DNA from: BOG-932 sp965276835
GTDB lineage: Bacteria > Pseudomonadota > Alphaproteobacteria > BOG-932 > Roseiterribacteraceae
NCBI GenBank assembly: GCA_965276835.1
Contig: OZ255631.1
Coordinates: forward strand, 310,001 to 374,000
Direction of reading: 5' to 3'
Length of the DNA: 64,000 bases
The position numbers and the translations under genes are program-made. Positions 17,181 to 26,151 of the stretch are shown here, piece by piece. Each line of letters begins with the position of its first letter. Position 1 is the first letter of the stretch. The notes under the pieces are model-generated. The model ran no database searches and was not told the origin of the DNA. It saw only the letters and a list, made by a program, of their open reading frames with translations.

Positions 17181-17366
17181 AATTGTCTCCATCAGATTGA
17201 CGACAAATCGTCGCCGTTCGGTCTTTATATGTTACGTAAAACGAAAAATGCTGCGGCGCACTACGCCGCAGGTGATGAGACACACTATCTCACCGACCAT
17301 CTACCTGTCATGAAGCGGAAACGCTAGCTGACATGCAATTTTTGCATTGCGGTATTTCAGGCACAT

Positions 17367-17398
17367 AAAAAGGGCGGCCCCGCTGGGACCGCCCTTTT
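17367..17398 (-). terminator. Rho-independent terminator of second small secreted protein gene
   Basis: A perfect 10-bp stem (17389-17398 pairing with 17368-17377) starts with AAAAGGGCGG on the minus strand and runs into five T residues. It lies 19 bases after the stop of the gene at 17418 and closely resembles the terminator of its paralogue, so the duplication included the 3' region. Confidence 0.88.
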
Positions 17399-17417
17399 CG
17401 AGCCGATGAGGCCTGCC

Positions 17418-17672
17418 TTAGTCGTGCGATTCGCGATACTGCGAATGCGCGGCCTTGGCGCAGGCATATCCGCCATTGCCGCCCTTGGCGAAATTGGCCT
17501 GGGCCTTGTGATAAAACTTGCCGCGATCGAGATCGACCCAGACAACTTCATCGGTTCCGCAAGCCTGCGTGGCGGCCTGCTCGGTCGCGAAGAGCGAGGT
17601 CGCAGCGAACGCCGGCGCCATCGCCATCGTGGTCAAAAGAGCGGTACCGAGCGCCGCCGATAGAATTTTCAT
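17418..17672 (-). CDS. Small secreted cysteine-containing protein, copy 2
   Basis: 84 residues: Sec signal peptide (KILSAALGTALLTTMAMAPAFA) and a mature domain almost superposable on the neighbouring paralogue, with both cysteines, DEVVWVDLDRGKFYHKAQANFAK and GGYACAKAAHSQYRE. A strong GGAGGAAAG ribosome site precedes ATG 17672. Each copy has its own intergenic region and terminator, so they are separate transcription units rather than an operon. Function unknown; conserved aromatic and charged positions suggest a folded domain stabilised by one disulfide. Confidence 0.78.
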   Translation of the reverse strand: MKILSAALGTALLTTMAMAPAFAATSLFATEQAATQACGTDEVVWVDLDRGKFYHKAQANFAKGGNGGYACAKAAHSQYRESHD

Positions 17673-17818
17673 GAGTGCTTTCCTCCAGGTGTCATCGACT
17701 CTCAGGTCCGATTTTCACTTTTTATATAGTACATTTTGAGAAAGATAGTGCACTTTCTGTAACGAAATACGCGCAACACAATGTCGCAGCTTCGATATAC
17801 CCTAACAGGCGGTTTCGG

Positions 17819-18703
17819 TCAGTCCGGCCAGCGACGGTGCAGCCACAGCCATTGTTCGGGCCGCGCCCTGACCCAGTCCTCGACGATCCTGTTGATCCGC
17901 ACCATGACCGCGCGTTCGTCGGTGGCGCGATCGCCGGTATCGGGCAGGTCGAGCGGCGGGCTGACGGTGATGCGGAACCGCGCGCCCTTCAGCCGTTCGG
18001 TGCGAACCGGCACGATGACGCAGCCCAGCCGCAGGCCGAACTGCGCAATGGCGGGCGCGGTCATCGCATCGCGACCGAAGAACGGCACCGGGATGCCGTC
18101 ATTCATCTTCTGGTCGACCAGCATCGCCACATGTCCGCCGCTGCGCAGCAGGCTATAGAGCGCCCGTGCGCCCTCCTGCCCCTTGCGGAACAGCAACGGC
18201 GCGTCGCGCAGCCGGCGCAACAGCCGGTCGACCCATTCGTTGTTGGGCGCACGATAGATCAACGCCAGTTCCAGGCCGGTGTGGCGGGCGATGAAGGGCT
18301 GAACCTCCCAATTCGCCAAATGGCCGCCGAACAGAATGCCAGGCTGCCCGTCGGTTGCCAGCGCACGGATGATTTCAATCCCTTCGATCTCCACCCGGCC
18401 GCCTTCCAGCTTCGCGCAGATGCGGGGCAGGTGCGGATATTCGGCGATGACGCGGCCCAGATTGTCCCACATGCCCCGGATAATCTTCGTATTGGCCTCA
18501 GTCGTGTTGTCGGGAAACGCGCGGGCGAGATTGCGCGCCGCCTTCCGGCTTTGCCCCATCGACGGCCCGACCGTTCGCCCGATCCAGCCTCCCAGCCCCG
18601 ACGCCCAATCGACTGGCAGGATGCGGCAGAGGCCCAGGAACACGGCCAAGGCCGCCGCCTGTGCGATATAGCCGGCGCGGCGCGCGACGCTGCGCTCAGC
18701 CAC
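17819..18703 (-). CDS. Lipid A biosynthesis (KDO) acyltransferase, LpxL/HtrB family
   Basis: 294 residues, with one N-terminal hydrophobic anchor (residues 12-30). The acyltransferase H-x4-[DE] box appears as GGHLANWEV near residue 131, and FGRDAMTAP is the later substrate motif. Family enzymes transfer a secondary acyl chain from acyl-ACP to KDO2-lipid IV-A at the cytoplasmic face of the inner membrane. Start is GTG 18701-18703, overlapping the lpxK stop by eight bases. It is the last gene of the lipid A run. Chain-length specificity cannot be read. Confidence 0.87.
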   Translation of the reverse strand: MAERSVARRAGYIAQAAALAVFLGLCRILPVDWASGLGGWIGRTVGPSMGQSRKAARNLARAFPDNTTEANTKIIRGMWDNLGRVIAEYPHLPRICAKLEGGRVEIEGIEIIRALATDGQPGILFGGHLANWEVQPFIARHTGLELALIYRAPNNEWVDRLLRRLRDAPLLFRKGQEGARALYSLLRSGGHVAMLVDQKMNDGIPVPFFGRDAMTAPAIAQFGLRLGCVIVPVRTERLKGARFRITVSPPLDLPDTGDRATDERAVMVRINRIVEDWVRARPEQWLWLHRRWPD

Positions 18704-19658
18704 GCGGGATTACCCGGTCGAGCAGGGTTTCGATGGCTGCCTCATCGTTCCAGCGCAGGGTCACCTCGACCGGCTGAATCCGCGCGCGCCATTCCGGCGT
18801 CAGGCGAACCCAATCCTTTTCGGTCGTCACCAGCGTCGCGTGTATCGCAGCCGCCTCGGCCGTCAGTGCCTCAAGTTCGGCGTTGCGATAGGGATGGTGG
18901 TCGGCGAAGCCACGAAAGCCGGCGATATCGGCTCCGATCTCGGTCAAGGTGGCGCGGAATTTCTCCGGCCGTCCGATGCCGGCAAAGGCAACCAGCCGCG
19001 CGCCGGACCAAAGCTGTGCGTCACGCGCTTCCAGACGCGCGGCCAGAACCGGCAGGCGATGGCCGAATTCCCGCGCCAGTCCCCGCCGGTCCTCGCCGAC
19101 GACGATCAAGGCGTGCGCCCGGCCAATACCGTCCGCGATGGATTCGCGCAGCGGACCCGCCGGGATCGCGCGGCGATTGCCGAACCCCGCGGTGCCATCG
19201 ACCACGATCAGGCGCAAATCCTGCCTCAGCGCTGGGTTTTGCAATCCGTCATCCATAACGATGACCTGCGCATCGTCCGCGACGGCGGCCTTCGCTCCGG
19301 CGGCGCGATCGGCGGCAATCCAGCAAGCGGCATCCTGCGCGAGCAGCAACGGCTCGTCGCCGACATCCGCCGCGGAATGTCTGTCCGGATCCACTTTGAG
19401 CGGTCCGTCCTCACGTCCGCCATAGCCGCGCGACAGGATCGCAGCGTTGCTCAATCGTGCGGCGAGGTCGCGCACAACAGGCGTCTTTCCGGCGCCGCCG
19501 GCGGTCAGGTTGCCGACACAGATGACAGGGACCGTCGCCGCCCATGGCTGTCCGTGCGCCAACCGCCATGCGGTCGCGCCGGCATAAAGGCTGCCGAGTG
19601 GACCGAGCAGCTTGCCCAGCGCGCTGTCGGTGTCATCCCAAAAAGCGGGCGCGTTCAT
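18696..19658 (-). CDS. lpxK: Tetraacyldisaccharide 4'-kinase
   Basis: 320 residues. LpxK phosphorylates the 4' position of tetraacyldisaccharide-1-phosphate to give lipid IV-A at the inner membrane. The P-loop is in CVGNLTAGGAGKTPVV near residue 46; LSRGYGG and DDGLQNPAL are the other signature stretches. The start ATG overlaps the waaA stop by four bases (ATGA), and the C-terminus overlaps the acyltransferase start, so three lipid A genes are translationally coupled. Confidence 0.93.
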   Translation of the reverse strand: MNAPAFWDDTDSALGKLLGPLGSLYAGATAWRLAHGQPWAATVPVICVGNLTAGGAGKTPVVRDLAARLSNAAILSRGYGGREDGPLKVDPDRHSAADVGDEPLLLAQDAACWIAADRAAGAKAAVADDAQVIVMDDGLQNPALRQDLRLIVVDGTAGFGNRRAIPAGPLRESIADGIGRAHALIVVGEDRRGLAREFGHRLPVLAARLEARDAQLWSGARLVAFAGIGRPEKFRATLTEIGADIAGFRGFADHHPYRNAELEALTAEAAAIHATLVTTEKDWVRLTPEWRARIQPVEVTLRWNDEAAIETLLDRVIPRG

Positions 19659-20980
19659 GTTGCGGCCAACCGCGCCCGGTCGATCAGCGGGTCCAGCGCG
19701 GCGAAGGCGCGGTCCAGCACATTGCGATTGCGTTCGGCAATCGCCCGCGCCGCCGCCGCCATCGCCAGGGCCGCCGGCTTGTCTGCGAGCAACCGGCCGA
19801 TCGTCGCGGCCAAAGCCTCGGCGTCCTCGACGACCAAAGCCGCATTCTCCGCCTGCAATTCGGCGGCGATGCCGGGAAGGCTGAACATATGCGGGCCATA
19901 GAGCAGGGCGCAGTCGAGCTGGGCTGCCTCGATTGGGTTATGCCCGCCGACCGGCACAAGCGATCCGCCGATACAGGCGATACCGGCCAGCCGGTACCAC
20001 AGGCCCAGCTCACCCATCGAATCCGCGACATAGACCCCGTCGCCCGGCATGGGCGGCAGGCCGGCAGACCGCAGCGCGGCGCTCAGCCCCACCGCCTTTG
20101 CCATCGCGGCGATGGTGAGGCCCCGCTTGGTATGGCGCGGCACGATGATGGTCAGCAGGTCGGGATATTGTGCAATCAGCCGTTCATGCGCGGCGATAGC
20201 GATTTCGTCCTCGCCGTCATGGGAGGATGCCAGAACCCATAAGGGGCGGGCGCCGATGGCTGCCCGCAGCGACGTCAACGTCGCCTGATCGGCCGGCAGT
20301 GGGTCGGCGGCGAATTTCAGATGGCCGACATAGCGCACGTCGCGTGCGCCCAATTCACCCAGCCGCGCGGCCTCCATCTCCGTCTGCGCCAGGCAGAGAT
20401 CGAAGGTCGACAGCAGATGGCCGATGGTCCGCCTTGCCAGCGACCAGCGCCGGTGCGACCGGACCGACATGCGGGCATTGACCAAAGCGGCCGGAATACC
20501 GCGCCGCGCCACGCCGTCCAGTAGGTTCGGCCAGATCTCGGACTCGATCCAGACGGCACAGTCCGGCCGCCAATGATCGAGGAATCGCGTGACCCAGGCC
20601 GCCCGGTCGACCGGGATATATTGATGGATCACGCGGTCGCCAAGCCGCTCCGCGACCATCCGGGCGGATGTCACCGTTCCGGTCGTCACCAGGATATTGA
20701 TGCCGGGGCGCTCCGCCTGAAGGCGGTCCAGCAGGCGCAGCATCGACATGGATTCGCCGACGCTGGCGGCGTGGAACCAGATCAGGAAGCCGGCGGGGCG
20801 AGGGACGGACGGGACGCCCTGCCGTTCGCCGAACCGCTGGGCGTCCTCCCGGCCGGCGCGCATGCGCCGCGCCAGATAGAGGTCAAGCAGAGGCCCCCCG
20901 GCTTCCAGCAGGCCGGCATAAAGGCGGAGCGGCAGCGGACGCCGCGCCGCGCGGGTTGCGTCACGCGCAGGGTTGGACAT
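19655..20980 (-). CDS. waaA: 3-deoxy-D-manno-octulosonic acid transferase
   Basis: 441 residues. A membrane-associated GT30 enzyme transferring one or more KDO sugars from CMP-KDO to lipid IV-A. Recognisable are the GT-B N-domain start with FHAASVGES, ILVTTGTVTSA, the YIPVDRAAWV segment, the acceptor-domain string WVLASSHDGEDE and the C-terminal GGSLVPVGGHNPIEAAQ. Start ATG 20980 lies inside the end of the glycosyltransferase gene (20-bp overlap), and its stop overlaps lpxK. Number of KDO residues added is not predictable. Confidence 0.93.
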   Translation of the reverse strand: MSNPARDATRAARRPLPLRLYAGLLEAGGPLLDLYLARRMRAGREDAQRFGERQGVPSVPRPAGFLIWFHAASVGESMSMLRLLDRLQAERPGINILVTTGTVTSARMVAERLGDRVIHQYIPVDRAAWVTRFLDHWRPDCAVWIESEIWPNLLDGVARRGIPAALVNARMSVRSHRRWSLARRTIGHLLSTFDLCLAQTEMEAARLGELGARDVRYVGHLKFAADPLPADQATLTSLRAAIGARPLWVLASSHDGEDEIAIAAHERLIAQYPDLLTIIVPRHTKRGLTIAAMAKAVGLSAALRSAGLPPMPGDGVYVADSMGELGLWYRLAGIACIGGSLVPVGGHNPIEAAQLDCALLYGPHMFSLPGIAAELQAENAALVVEDAEALAATIGRLLADKPAALAMAAAARAIAERNRNVLDRAFAALDPLIDRARLAAT

Positions 20981-21959
20981 TGGAGAGGAACTGCTGCGCG
21001 GCGGCCGTCCAGGAATATTTCAACGCGAAGGCGCGGCAACGTTCGGGCGCGATGGTCAGTGCCTTGGCAACGGCGCTGCCCAGATCCTCGTCCAGCACGC
21101 CGACATCGTTGTCGCCGATCACATCGAGCGGGCCTTGCACCGGATAGGCGGCGACCGGCACGCCGGATGCCAGCGCCTCGAGCAGGACCAGGCCGAACGT
21201 GTCGGTGCGCGACGGAAAGACGAAAACGTCAGCTGCCGCGAAATAGGCGGCAAGCTCGTCGCCGTGTCGCGGTCCGACGAAACGAACTTGCGGATAACGC
21301 CGCTTGAGCGTTCCCAGCATTGGGCCGCCGCCGACGACGAATTTGGTGCCGGGTATGTCCAAGCCTAAGAAAGCCTCGATGTTCTTTTCGACCGCGACCC
21401 GGCCGACGCAGATCGAAATCGGCCGTGGCGCGTCGATGAAGTCCTTGCTGCGCGGTTTGAACAGTTCGGTATCGACCCCACGGGTCCAACGCTTCAGGTT
21501 GGAAAAGCCGCGCGCCGCCAGCGCCCTCGACACAGTCGGTGTCGCCACCATCACCGCGGCCGACGCGCGATGAAACCGGCGCAGCACGGCATAGGTGAGC
21601 GACAGCGGCACCGGCAGCCGTTCCGCCAGATATTCGGGAAACGAGGTGTGATAGGAGGTGGTGAAGACGTATCCCCTTTTCCGGCAGATCGCCCGTCCGG
21701 CCCAGCCGAGCGGCCCTTCCGTCGCGATATGGATCGCCTCCGGGCCGAATTCCATGATCAGCCGTTCCAGCTTGCGCCGGGGCTTCACCGCGATTTTGAT
21801 TTCCTTATAGCCCGGCAGGTCGATGGTCCTGAACCGGTCGGGGCCGATGAACTCGACGGTGTGCCCCATCTTCTCCAGTTCGCGGCCAGTGGTCAGCAAA
21901 GTGCGGACGACGCCGTTGACCTGCGGATGCCAGGCATCGGTGATGAACAGGATTTTCAA
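20961..21959 (-). CDS. Glycosyltransferase family 4 (GDP-mannose / sulfoquinovosyl-type)
   Basis: 332 residues in a GT-B fold. The N-domain starts ITDAWHPQVNGVVRTL. The C-domain has VGRVAVEKNIEAFL, FVGPRHGDELAAYFAAADVFVFPSRTDTFGLVLLEALASG with the EX7E-type acid residues, and VAAYPVQGP. This subfamily includes MgtA-like alpha-mannosyltransferases and glycolipid-forming enzymes in alphaproteobacteria. Placed between an LpxH-like phosphoesterase and waaA, it probably acts on an envelope glycolipid, but donor and acceptor are unproven. Confidence 0.83.
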   Translation of the reverse strand: MKILFITDAWHPQVNGVVRTLLTTGRELEKMGHTVEFIGPDRFRTIDLPGYKEIKIAVKPRRKLERLIMEFGPEAIHIATEGPLGWAGRAICRKRGYVFTTSYHTSFPEYLAERLPVPLSLTYAVLRRFHRASAAVMVATPTVSRALAARGFSNLKRWTRGVDTELFKPRSKDFIDAPRPISICVGRVAVEKNIEAFLGLDIPGTKFVVGGGPMLGTLKRRYPQVRFVGPRHGDELAAYFAAADVFVFPSRTDTFGLVLLEALASGVPVAAYPVQGPLDVIGDNDVGVLDEDLGSAVAKALTIAPERCRAFALKYSWTAAAQQFLSNVQPCA

Positions 21960-21992
21960 AATTGGGTGCCGGATTCTTCCTGCGGTCCGATT

Positions 21993-22784
21993 TCAGGCGG
22001 CTACGCGGGCGGCGGTCAATTTCAGCGTCTGCTCGGCGGTCCAATCGATGATTTCAAGCCGCCCGTCGGCATGTTCGACCAAGGCAGTACAACTTTCGAC
22101 CCAGTCGCCGTCATTGCAATAGGTGATGCCGTTGATATCGCGCATTTCCGCGTGATGGATGTGGCCGCAGATCACGCCATGCACATTGTGCCGCCGGGCC
22201 TCGGCCGCGAGCGCGACTTCATAATTGCCGATGAATTCGACCGCGTTCTTGACCTTGTGCTTGAGGTACGACGACAACGACCAATAGGGAAAGCCGAAGC
22301 GGCGGCGGGCGGCGTTGAACCAGACATTCAGCATGATTGCGGTGGAATAGGCGGCATCGCCCAGCATCGCCAGCCATTTGGCGTAATTGACGACCACGTC
22401 GAACTTGTCGCCATGCGTGACCAGAAAGCGTCGCCCGTCGTTCATTTCATGGATGACGTCTTCGGAAATCCGGATATGGCCGAAATCCAGCCCGCGAAAC
22501 TGGCGGAAGCCCTCGTCGTGGTTACCGGGGATATAGATCACCTGCGTGCCCTTGCGCGCCTTACGCATGATCTTCTGGACGACGTCGTTATGGGCCTGCG
22601 GCCAATACCAGGATTTGGTCAGCCGCCAGCCATCGACGATGTCGCCGACCAGGAACAGATTGTCGGATTCGGTCTCGCGCAGGAAATCCAGCAACATATC
22701 CGCACGGCACCCTTTGGTGCCGAGATGAATATCGGAAAGCCAGATTGTCCGATAACGACGCGCACCCTCGGTCTCAGTCAGCAT
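21993..22784 (-). CDS. LpxH-like metallophosphoesterase (UDP-2,3-diacylglucosamine diphosphatase family)
   Basis: 263 residues. The dimetal site of calcineurin-like phosphoesterases is complete: SDIHLG, GDIVDGW, GNHDE, THGDKFD and CGHIHHAE. The family annotation is UDP-2,3-diacylglucosamine hydrolase, which releases lipid X, but alphaproteobacteria commonly use LpxI for that step. This homologue may therefore act on another phospholipid or nucleotide-lipid. ATG 22784 is preferred because GGAGGAAG sits five bases upstream. It is co-directional with the glycosyltransferase, 33 bp apart. Confidence 0.83.
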   Translation of the reverse strand: MLTETEGARRYRTIWLSDIHLGTKGCRADMLLDFLRETESDNLFLVGDIVDGWRLTKSWYWPQAHNDVVQKIMRKARKGTQVIYIPGNHDEGFRQFRGLDFGHIRISEDVIHEMNDGRRFLVTHGDKFDVVVNYAKWLAMLGDAAYSTAIMLNVWFNAARRRFGFPYWSLSSYLKHKVKNAVEFIGNYEVALAAEARRHNVHGVICGHIHHAEMRDINGITYCNDGDWVESCTALVEHADGRLEIIDWTAEQTLKLTAARVAA

Positions 22785-22877
22785 TGCTTCCTCCGGGTAC
22801 TCCACCGCGGGTGCGTATATAGCGGCGACTCGCCGTTTGGCTAGGGTTCTGTTGTTATCCCGGCAGGCTAAATCGTC

Positions 22878-24212
22878 TCACCGCCCCGCGACGATCATCC
22901 CGTCTATGCGGATCGTCGGGCTGTCCACGCCGTATCGCCGCACCAGGTCGCTGGCCGGGGTCAGGCGCGGGAACATGTCTTTCAGGTTGCCGGCGACCGT
23001 CATCTCGCTGACGGCATAGGTCAACTGCCCGTTCTCGATCCAGAATCCGGCGGCGCCGCGGCTGTAATCGCCGGTCACGCCGTTCGTCCCCATGCCCATC
23101 ATTTCCGTGACATAGAAACCGTTCTCGATCTCGCCGATCAATTCCTCCGGCGTCAGCTTGCCGGGCATCAGCGCCAGGTTGCTGGGGGAGGGGGCGGGCG
23201 GGCCGCCGGTGCCGCGCGCGGCGTGGCCGGTGGTCTGCAGGCCCAACTGCCGGGCGGATCGCAGGTCCAGCAGCCATGTCGTCAACCGCCCATCGTCAAT
23301 GATGGCGCGGCGCTGCGGCGCGACGCCTTCGCCGTCGAACGGCTTCGACCGCAGGCCGCGCACCAGAAACGGGTCGTCGACCACCTGGATGCCGGGCGCG
23401 AACAGCTGCGCACCCATCTTGTCGCGCAGGAAAGATGTGCCGCGCGCGACCGATGGGCCGGATATAGCGCCGGCAAGGGCGCCGATGAAACCGCCGGCGA
23501 CGCGCGGGTCGAATACGACCGGCACCGATGCCGTCGGCCCCTTGCGTGGGTTCAGGCGGCGGACCGCCCTCTCACCGGCCGACAGACCGATTTCCTTGGC
23601 CGATTTCAAGTCACTGGCGTGCACGGCTGAAGTGAAATCGTAATCCCGCTCCATGCCCGCGCCTTCGCCCGCCAGTACGGAGACGGACAGGCTGTGGCTG
23701 GTGCGGGCGTAGGCGGCGGAGAAGCCGTTGGAGGCGACCAGCGCGATGTCGCTGCGGCCCCACCCGGCTTCGGCGCCTTCGGAATTGGTGACACCTTTGA
23801 CGGCAACGGCGGTGGCCTCGGCCTCGCTGGCGGCGGCGATCATCGCATCGACCGAGGGTTCGACCGGGTCGGCCAGGTCGAAATCCTGCCAATCGCGGGC
23901 CAGTTGCGACGGGGCGGCCAAGCCGCAATGCGGGTCCTCCGGCACCACGCGCGCCATGGCGACTGCGCGTTCGACCAGTTCGGCCAAGGCTTCGGGCGTC
24001 CGCTCGCTGGTCGATACCATCGCTTGGCGCTGCCCAACGAAAACGCGCAGCCCCAGGTCGCGCGATTCGGATCGCTCCAGCCGCTCCGGCTTATCCAGGC
24101 GGCGGGCGATGCTCAGCGATTGGCTGTCGAACGCCAGCGCATCCGCTGCATCGGCGCCGGCCTTGCGGGCTTGGGCGATGCAGTCATCAAGAAGCGAGAG
24201 GAGATCGGTCAT
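22878..24212 (-). CDS. pmbA: TldE/PmbA family metalloprotease subunit
   Basis: 444 residues. PmbA (TldE) pairs with TldD to degrade or mature small peptides such as microcin B17 and CcdA. The sequence has the LER.ESRDLGLRVFVG N-domain and the C-terminal TGDYSRGAAGFWIENG motif, but lacks the HExxxH zinc helix found only in TldD, so it is the non-catalytic partner. No tldD is in the window. The ATG at 24212 overlaps the methyltransferase stop by four bases. Confidence 0.9.
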   Translation of the reverse strand: MTDLLSLLDDCIAQARKAGADAADALAFDSQSLSIARRLDKPERLERSESRDLGLRVFVGQRQAMVSTSERTPEALAELVERAVAMARVVPEDPHCGLAAPSQLARDWQDFDLADPVEPSVDAMIAAASEAEATAVAVKGVTNSEGAEAGWGRSDIALVASNGFSAAYARTSHSLSVSVLAGEGAGMERDYDFTSAVHASDLKSAKEIGLSAGERAVRRLNPRKGPTASVPVVFDPRVAGGFIGALAGAISGPSVARGTSFLRDKMGAQLFAPGIQVVDDPFLVRGLRSKPFDGEGVAPQRRAIIDDGRLTTWLLDLRSARQLGLQTTGHAARGTGGPPAPSPSNLALMPGKLTPEELIGEIENGFYVTEMMGMGTNGVTGDYSRGAAGFWIENGQLTYAVSEMTVAGNLKDMFPRLTPASDLVRRYGVDSPTIRIDGMIVAGR

Positions 24213-24874
24213 GTATGGAGGCCCTGTTGCGCGTAGCGATATATGACAGTGGTCATCATCTTGCGATTTTCGAGGTCGAGCGAAGTGGGAATGTCATAGC
24301 GCGCCAACTCGGTCAAACCGCTCTTCGGCAGATAGGTGCGTCCGGGGTCTGCGACCAGGACCTCGATGCCGGCGGCAACGGCCTGGTCCAGCCACGCCAG
24401 AACCCGGCTTGCCATCGGCCGCTCATAGCAGACATCGCCCGCCAGAATGAGATCCCATCCAGTAGGAGGATCGCTCAATAAGTCACTATCAACAATATTG
24501 ATTTTTGAATTGTTGAGATCGTAGTTCAGCCGCAGGGCCGCCAGAGCGAAGGCGTCGATCTCGCTGGCAATAACCTTCGCGGCGCCGGACTTTACTGCGG
24601 CGATCCCGGCGATGCCGGAACCTGCGGCGAAATCCAGAACAATGCGGCCGCGCGACAGTTCGGGTTTATCGAGCATCAGCCTTGCGAAGGCCTGTCCGCC
24701 GGGCCAGGCGAAAGCCCAATAAGGCGGCGGCAGGCCGTTGGTCTGCAACGTTTCTTCCGATGCCTGCCATAACGGTGTCACTTCGGTCGCCAGATGCAGC
24801 AGGATCTCCGGCACCGCAGAGGCCGGCGCGACGACGGTGTTCTCGGTGACGAACCTTGTATGGCGATCCGTCAC
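24209..24874 (-). CDS. Class I SAM-dependent methyltransferase (METTL20/ETFBKMT-like)
   Basis: 221 residues. The SAM-binding motif I is VLDFAAGSGIAGIAA, with acidic motif II in ASEIDAFAL and a post-motif LAGDVCYERPM. The N-terminal stretch PPPYWAFAWPGGQAFAR is typical of the lysine-methyltransferase subgroup related to ETF-beta and nicotinamide N-methyltransferases. Start is GTG 24872-24874, overlapping the ubiA stop as GTGA; upstream codons are antisense to ubiA and unlike the family. The substrate is likely a protein lysine but is unproven. Confidence 0.8.
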   Translation of the reverse strand: MTDRHTRFVTENTVVAPASAVPEILLHLATEVTPLWQASEETLQTNGLPPPYWAFAWPGGQAFARLMLDKPELSRGRIVLDFAAGSGIAGIAAVKSGAAKVIASEIDAFALAALRLNYDLNNSKINIVDSDLLSDPPTGWDLILAGDVCYERPMASRVLAWLDQAVAAGIEVLVADPGRTYLPKSGLTELARYDIPTSLDLENRKMMTTVIYRYAQQGLHT

Positions 24875-25797
24875 CCGAACAGCCGGCCGACAACGAATGC
24901 GGCCACCACCAGCAGCCCGGTCCAGCGGCTGGCCTGGAACCGCCGCAGGCAATCGCGCGGATCTTCGATCTTCCAGAACACCAATATCCATAAAAGATGA
25001 AGAACGACCGGTATCAACATGTATTGAAATGCCGATTTCAGGTTCATGATGTCACCGGCCAAGTCGATGAGCACGACCATTGCGGCGGCGAATCCGAACA
25101 GCCAGACGCGGCTGAACCGCCCGAAGCGCCGGGCTGTCGACTTCACGCCGGCACCCGCATCGTCCCGGCTGTCCTGATGGGCATAGATCGTGTCGTAGAC
25201 CATGGTCCAGCAGAACCCGGCGGCATAGAGCGCGAGCGTCGCCCAGCCGATCTTGCCGGTAACAGCGGCCCAGCCCATGACGGCGCCCCAATTGAAGGTC
25301 AGCCCCAGAAACGCCTGCGGCCACCAGGTCAGACGCTTCATCAGCGGATAGACCCCGACCAGCACCAGCGAGGCGACGCCCAGCCAGATGCTCAGCCGGT
25401 TGAGTTGCACCAGCACCAGAAGTCCAATCGCCAGTTCCAGGCCTAAGAACACCAGCGCCCCGAACAGCCCGACCTGTCCTGACGGCAAAGGCCGCCCGCG
25501 CGTCCGTTCGACCTGCGCGTCGATATTGCGGTCGATGATGTCGTTCACCGTGCAGCCCGCGCCGCGCATGACGATGGCGCCGATGGTGAACAGCACAGTC
25601 ATGCCGATCCCGGTCGCCGCCGTCGGGCTGGCCAGCGCGATCGCCCACCAGCACGGCAGCAGCAGCAGCCAGATACCGGTCGGCCGGTCCAGCCGCGCCA
25701 GCTTCAAATAAGGCCGCGTCCACGCCGGCATGCGCCGGTCGATCCAGCCGCCGGAGACGAGGTCGGTATGGGGAATGTCATCGGTCGTGTCGATCAT
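24871..25797 (-). CDS. ubiA: 4-hydroxybenzoate octaprenyltransferase
   Basis: 308 residues with about eight membrane segments. The two aspartate-rich prenyl-diphosphate/Mg sites are NDIIDRNIDAQVERTRGRPL near residue 85 and YDTIYAHQDSRDDAGAGVKS near residue 208. UbiA attaches the polyprenyl tail to 4-hydroxybenzoate in the inner membrane, an early step of ubiquinone synthesis. It is the first gene of the long minus-strand run ending at the lipid A genes, coupled by GTGA to the methyltransferase. Confidence 0.93.
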   Translation of the reverse strand: MIDTTDDIPHTDLVSGGWIDRRMPAWTRPYLKLARLDRPTGIWLLLLPCWWAIALASPTAATGIGMTVLFTIGAIVMRGAGCTVNDIIDRNIDAQVERTRGRPLPSGQVGLFGALVFLGLELAIGLLVLVQLNRLSIWLGVASLVLVGVYPLMKRLTWWPQAFLGLTFNWGAVMGWAAVTGKIGWATLALYAAGFCWTMVYDTIYAHQDSRDDAGAGVKSTARRFGRFSRVWLFGFAAAMVVLIDLAGDIMNLKSAFQYMLIPVVLHLLWILVFWKIEDPRDCLRRFQASRWTGLLVVAAFVVGRLFG

Positions 25798-25852
25798 CGG
25801 CGCACATATAGTCGCTACAGCCCGACGCGGCTATGCGGGCGATTGACGGGTA

Positions 25853-25868
25853 GTAGTTTAAAAACTAC
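25853..25868 (+). promoter_or_regulatory. Inverted repeat ahead of toxin-antitoxin pair
   Basis: GTAGTTT (25853-25859) and AAACTAC (25862-25868) form a perfect 7-bp inverted repeat, nine bases before the toxin start and beside an AT-rich ACATATGTCATATG. The position is that of an operator bound by the antitoxin complex in HigBA/RelBE-type modules. Confidence 0.55.
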
Positions 25869-25877
25869 ATATGTCAT

Positions 25878-26151
25878 ATGCTTGAGCTTAAGCAGACCGA
25901 AACATTCCGCAAATGGCGGGCGCGGCTCAAGGACGAGCAGGTACGCGCGCTTATAGCCTCTCGATGCTGGCGACGCGGCACCGGTAGGAGAAGGGGTGAG
26001 CGAACTGCGCATTCACTATGGTCCGGGCTACCGTGTTTACTTTCTCAAGCGCGGCAAGACAGTGATCATCCTGCTGTGCGGTGGGGACAAGAGCACCCAG
26101 ACAAAAGACATCAAAGCGGCAAAACGGCTTGCGGCCGAGTGGAGCGAATGA
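25878..26151 (+). pseudogene. Frameshifted RelE/HigB-family addiction-module toxin
   Basis: Frame one from ATG 25878 reads LELKQTETFRKWRARLKDEQVRALIASR, the N-terminus of a phage-derived Gp49-like/HigB toxin. From 25960 the homology continues one frame over: LDAGDAAPVGEGVSELRIHYGPGYRVYF and KTVIILLCGGDKSTQ, ending at TGA 26149-26151. Several residues expected at the junction are missing, so a short deletion near 25955-25965 is more likely than a single-base error. If the sequence is right the toxin is inactive while the antitoxin, which starts on the next base, is intact. Confidence 0.85.

Noticed and set aside
17675..19258. 527-codon plus-strand ORF over acyltransferase and lpxK
   Set aside because: Antisense to two well-supported overlapping genes.
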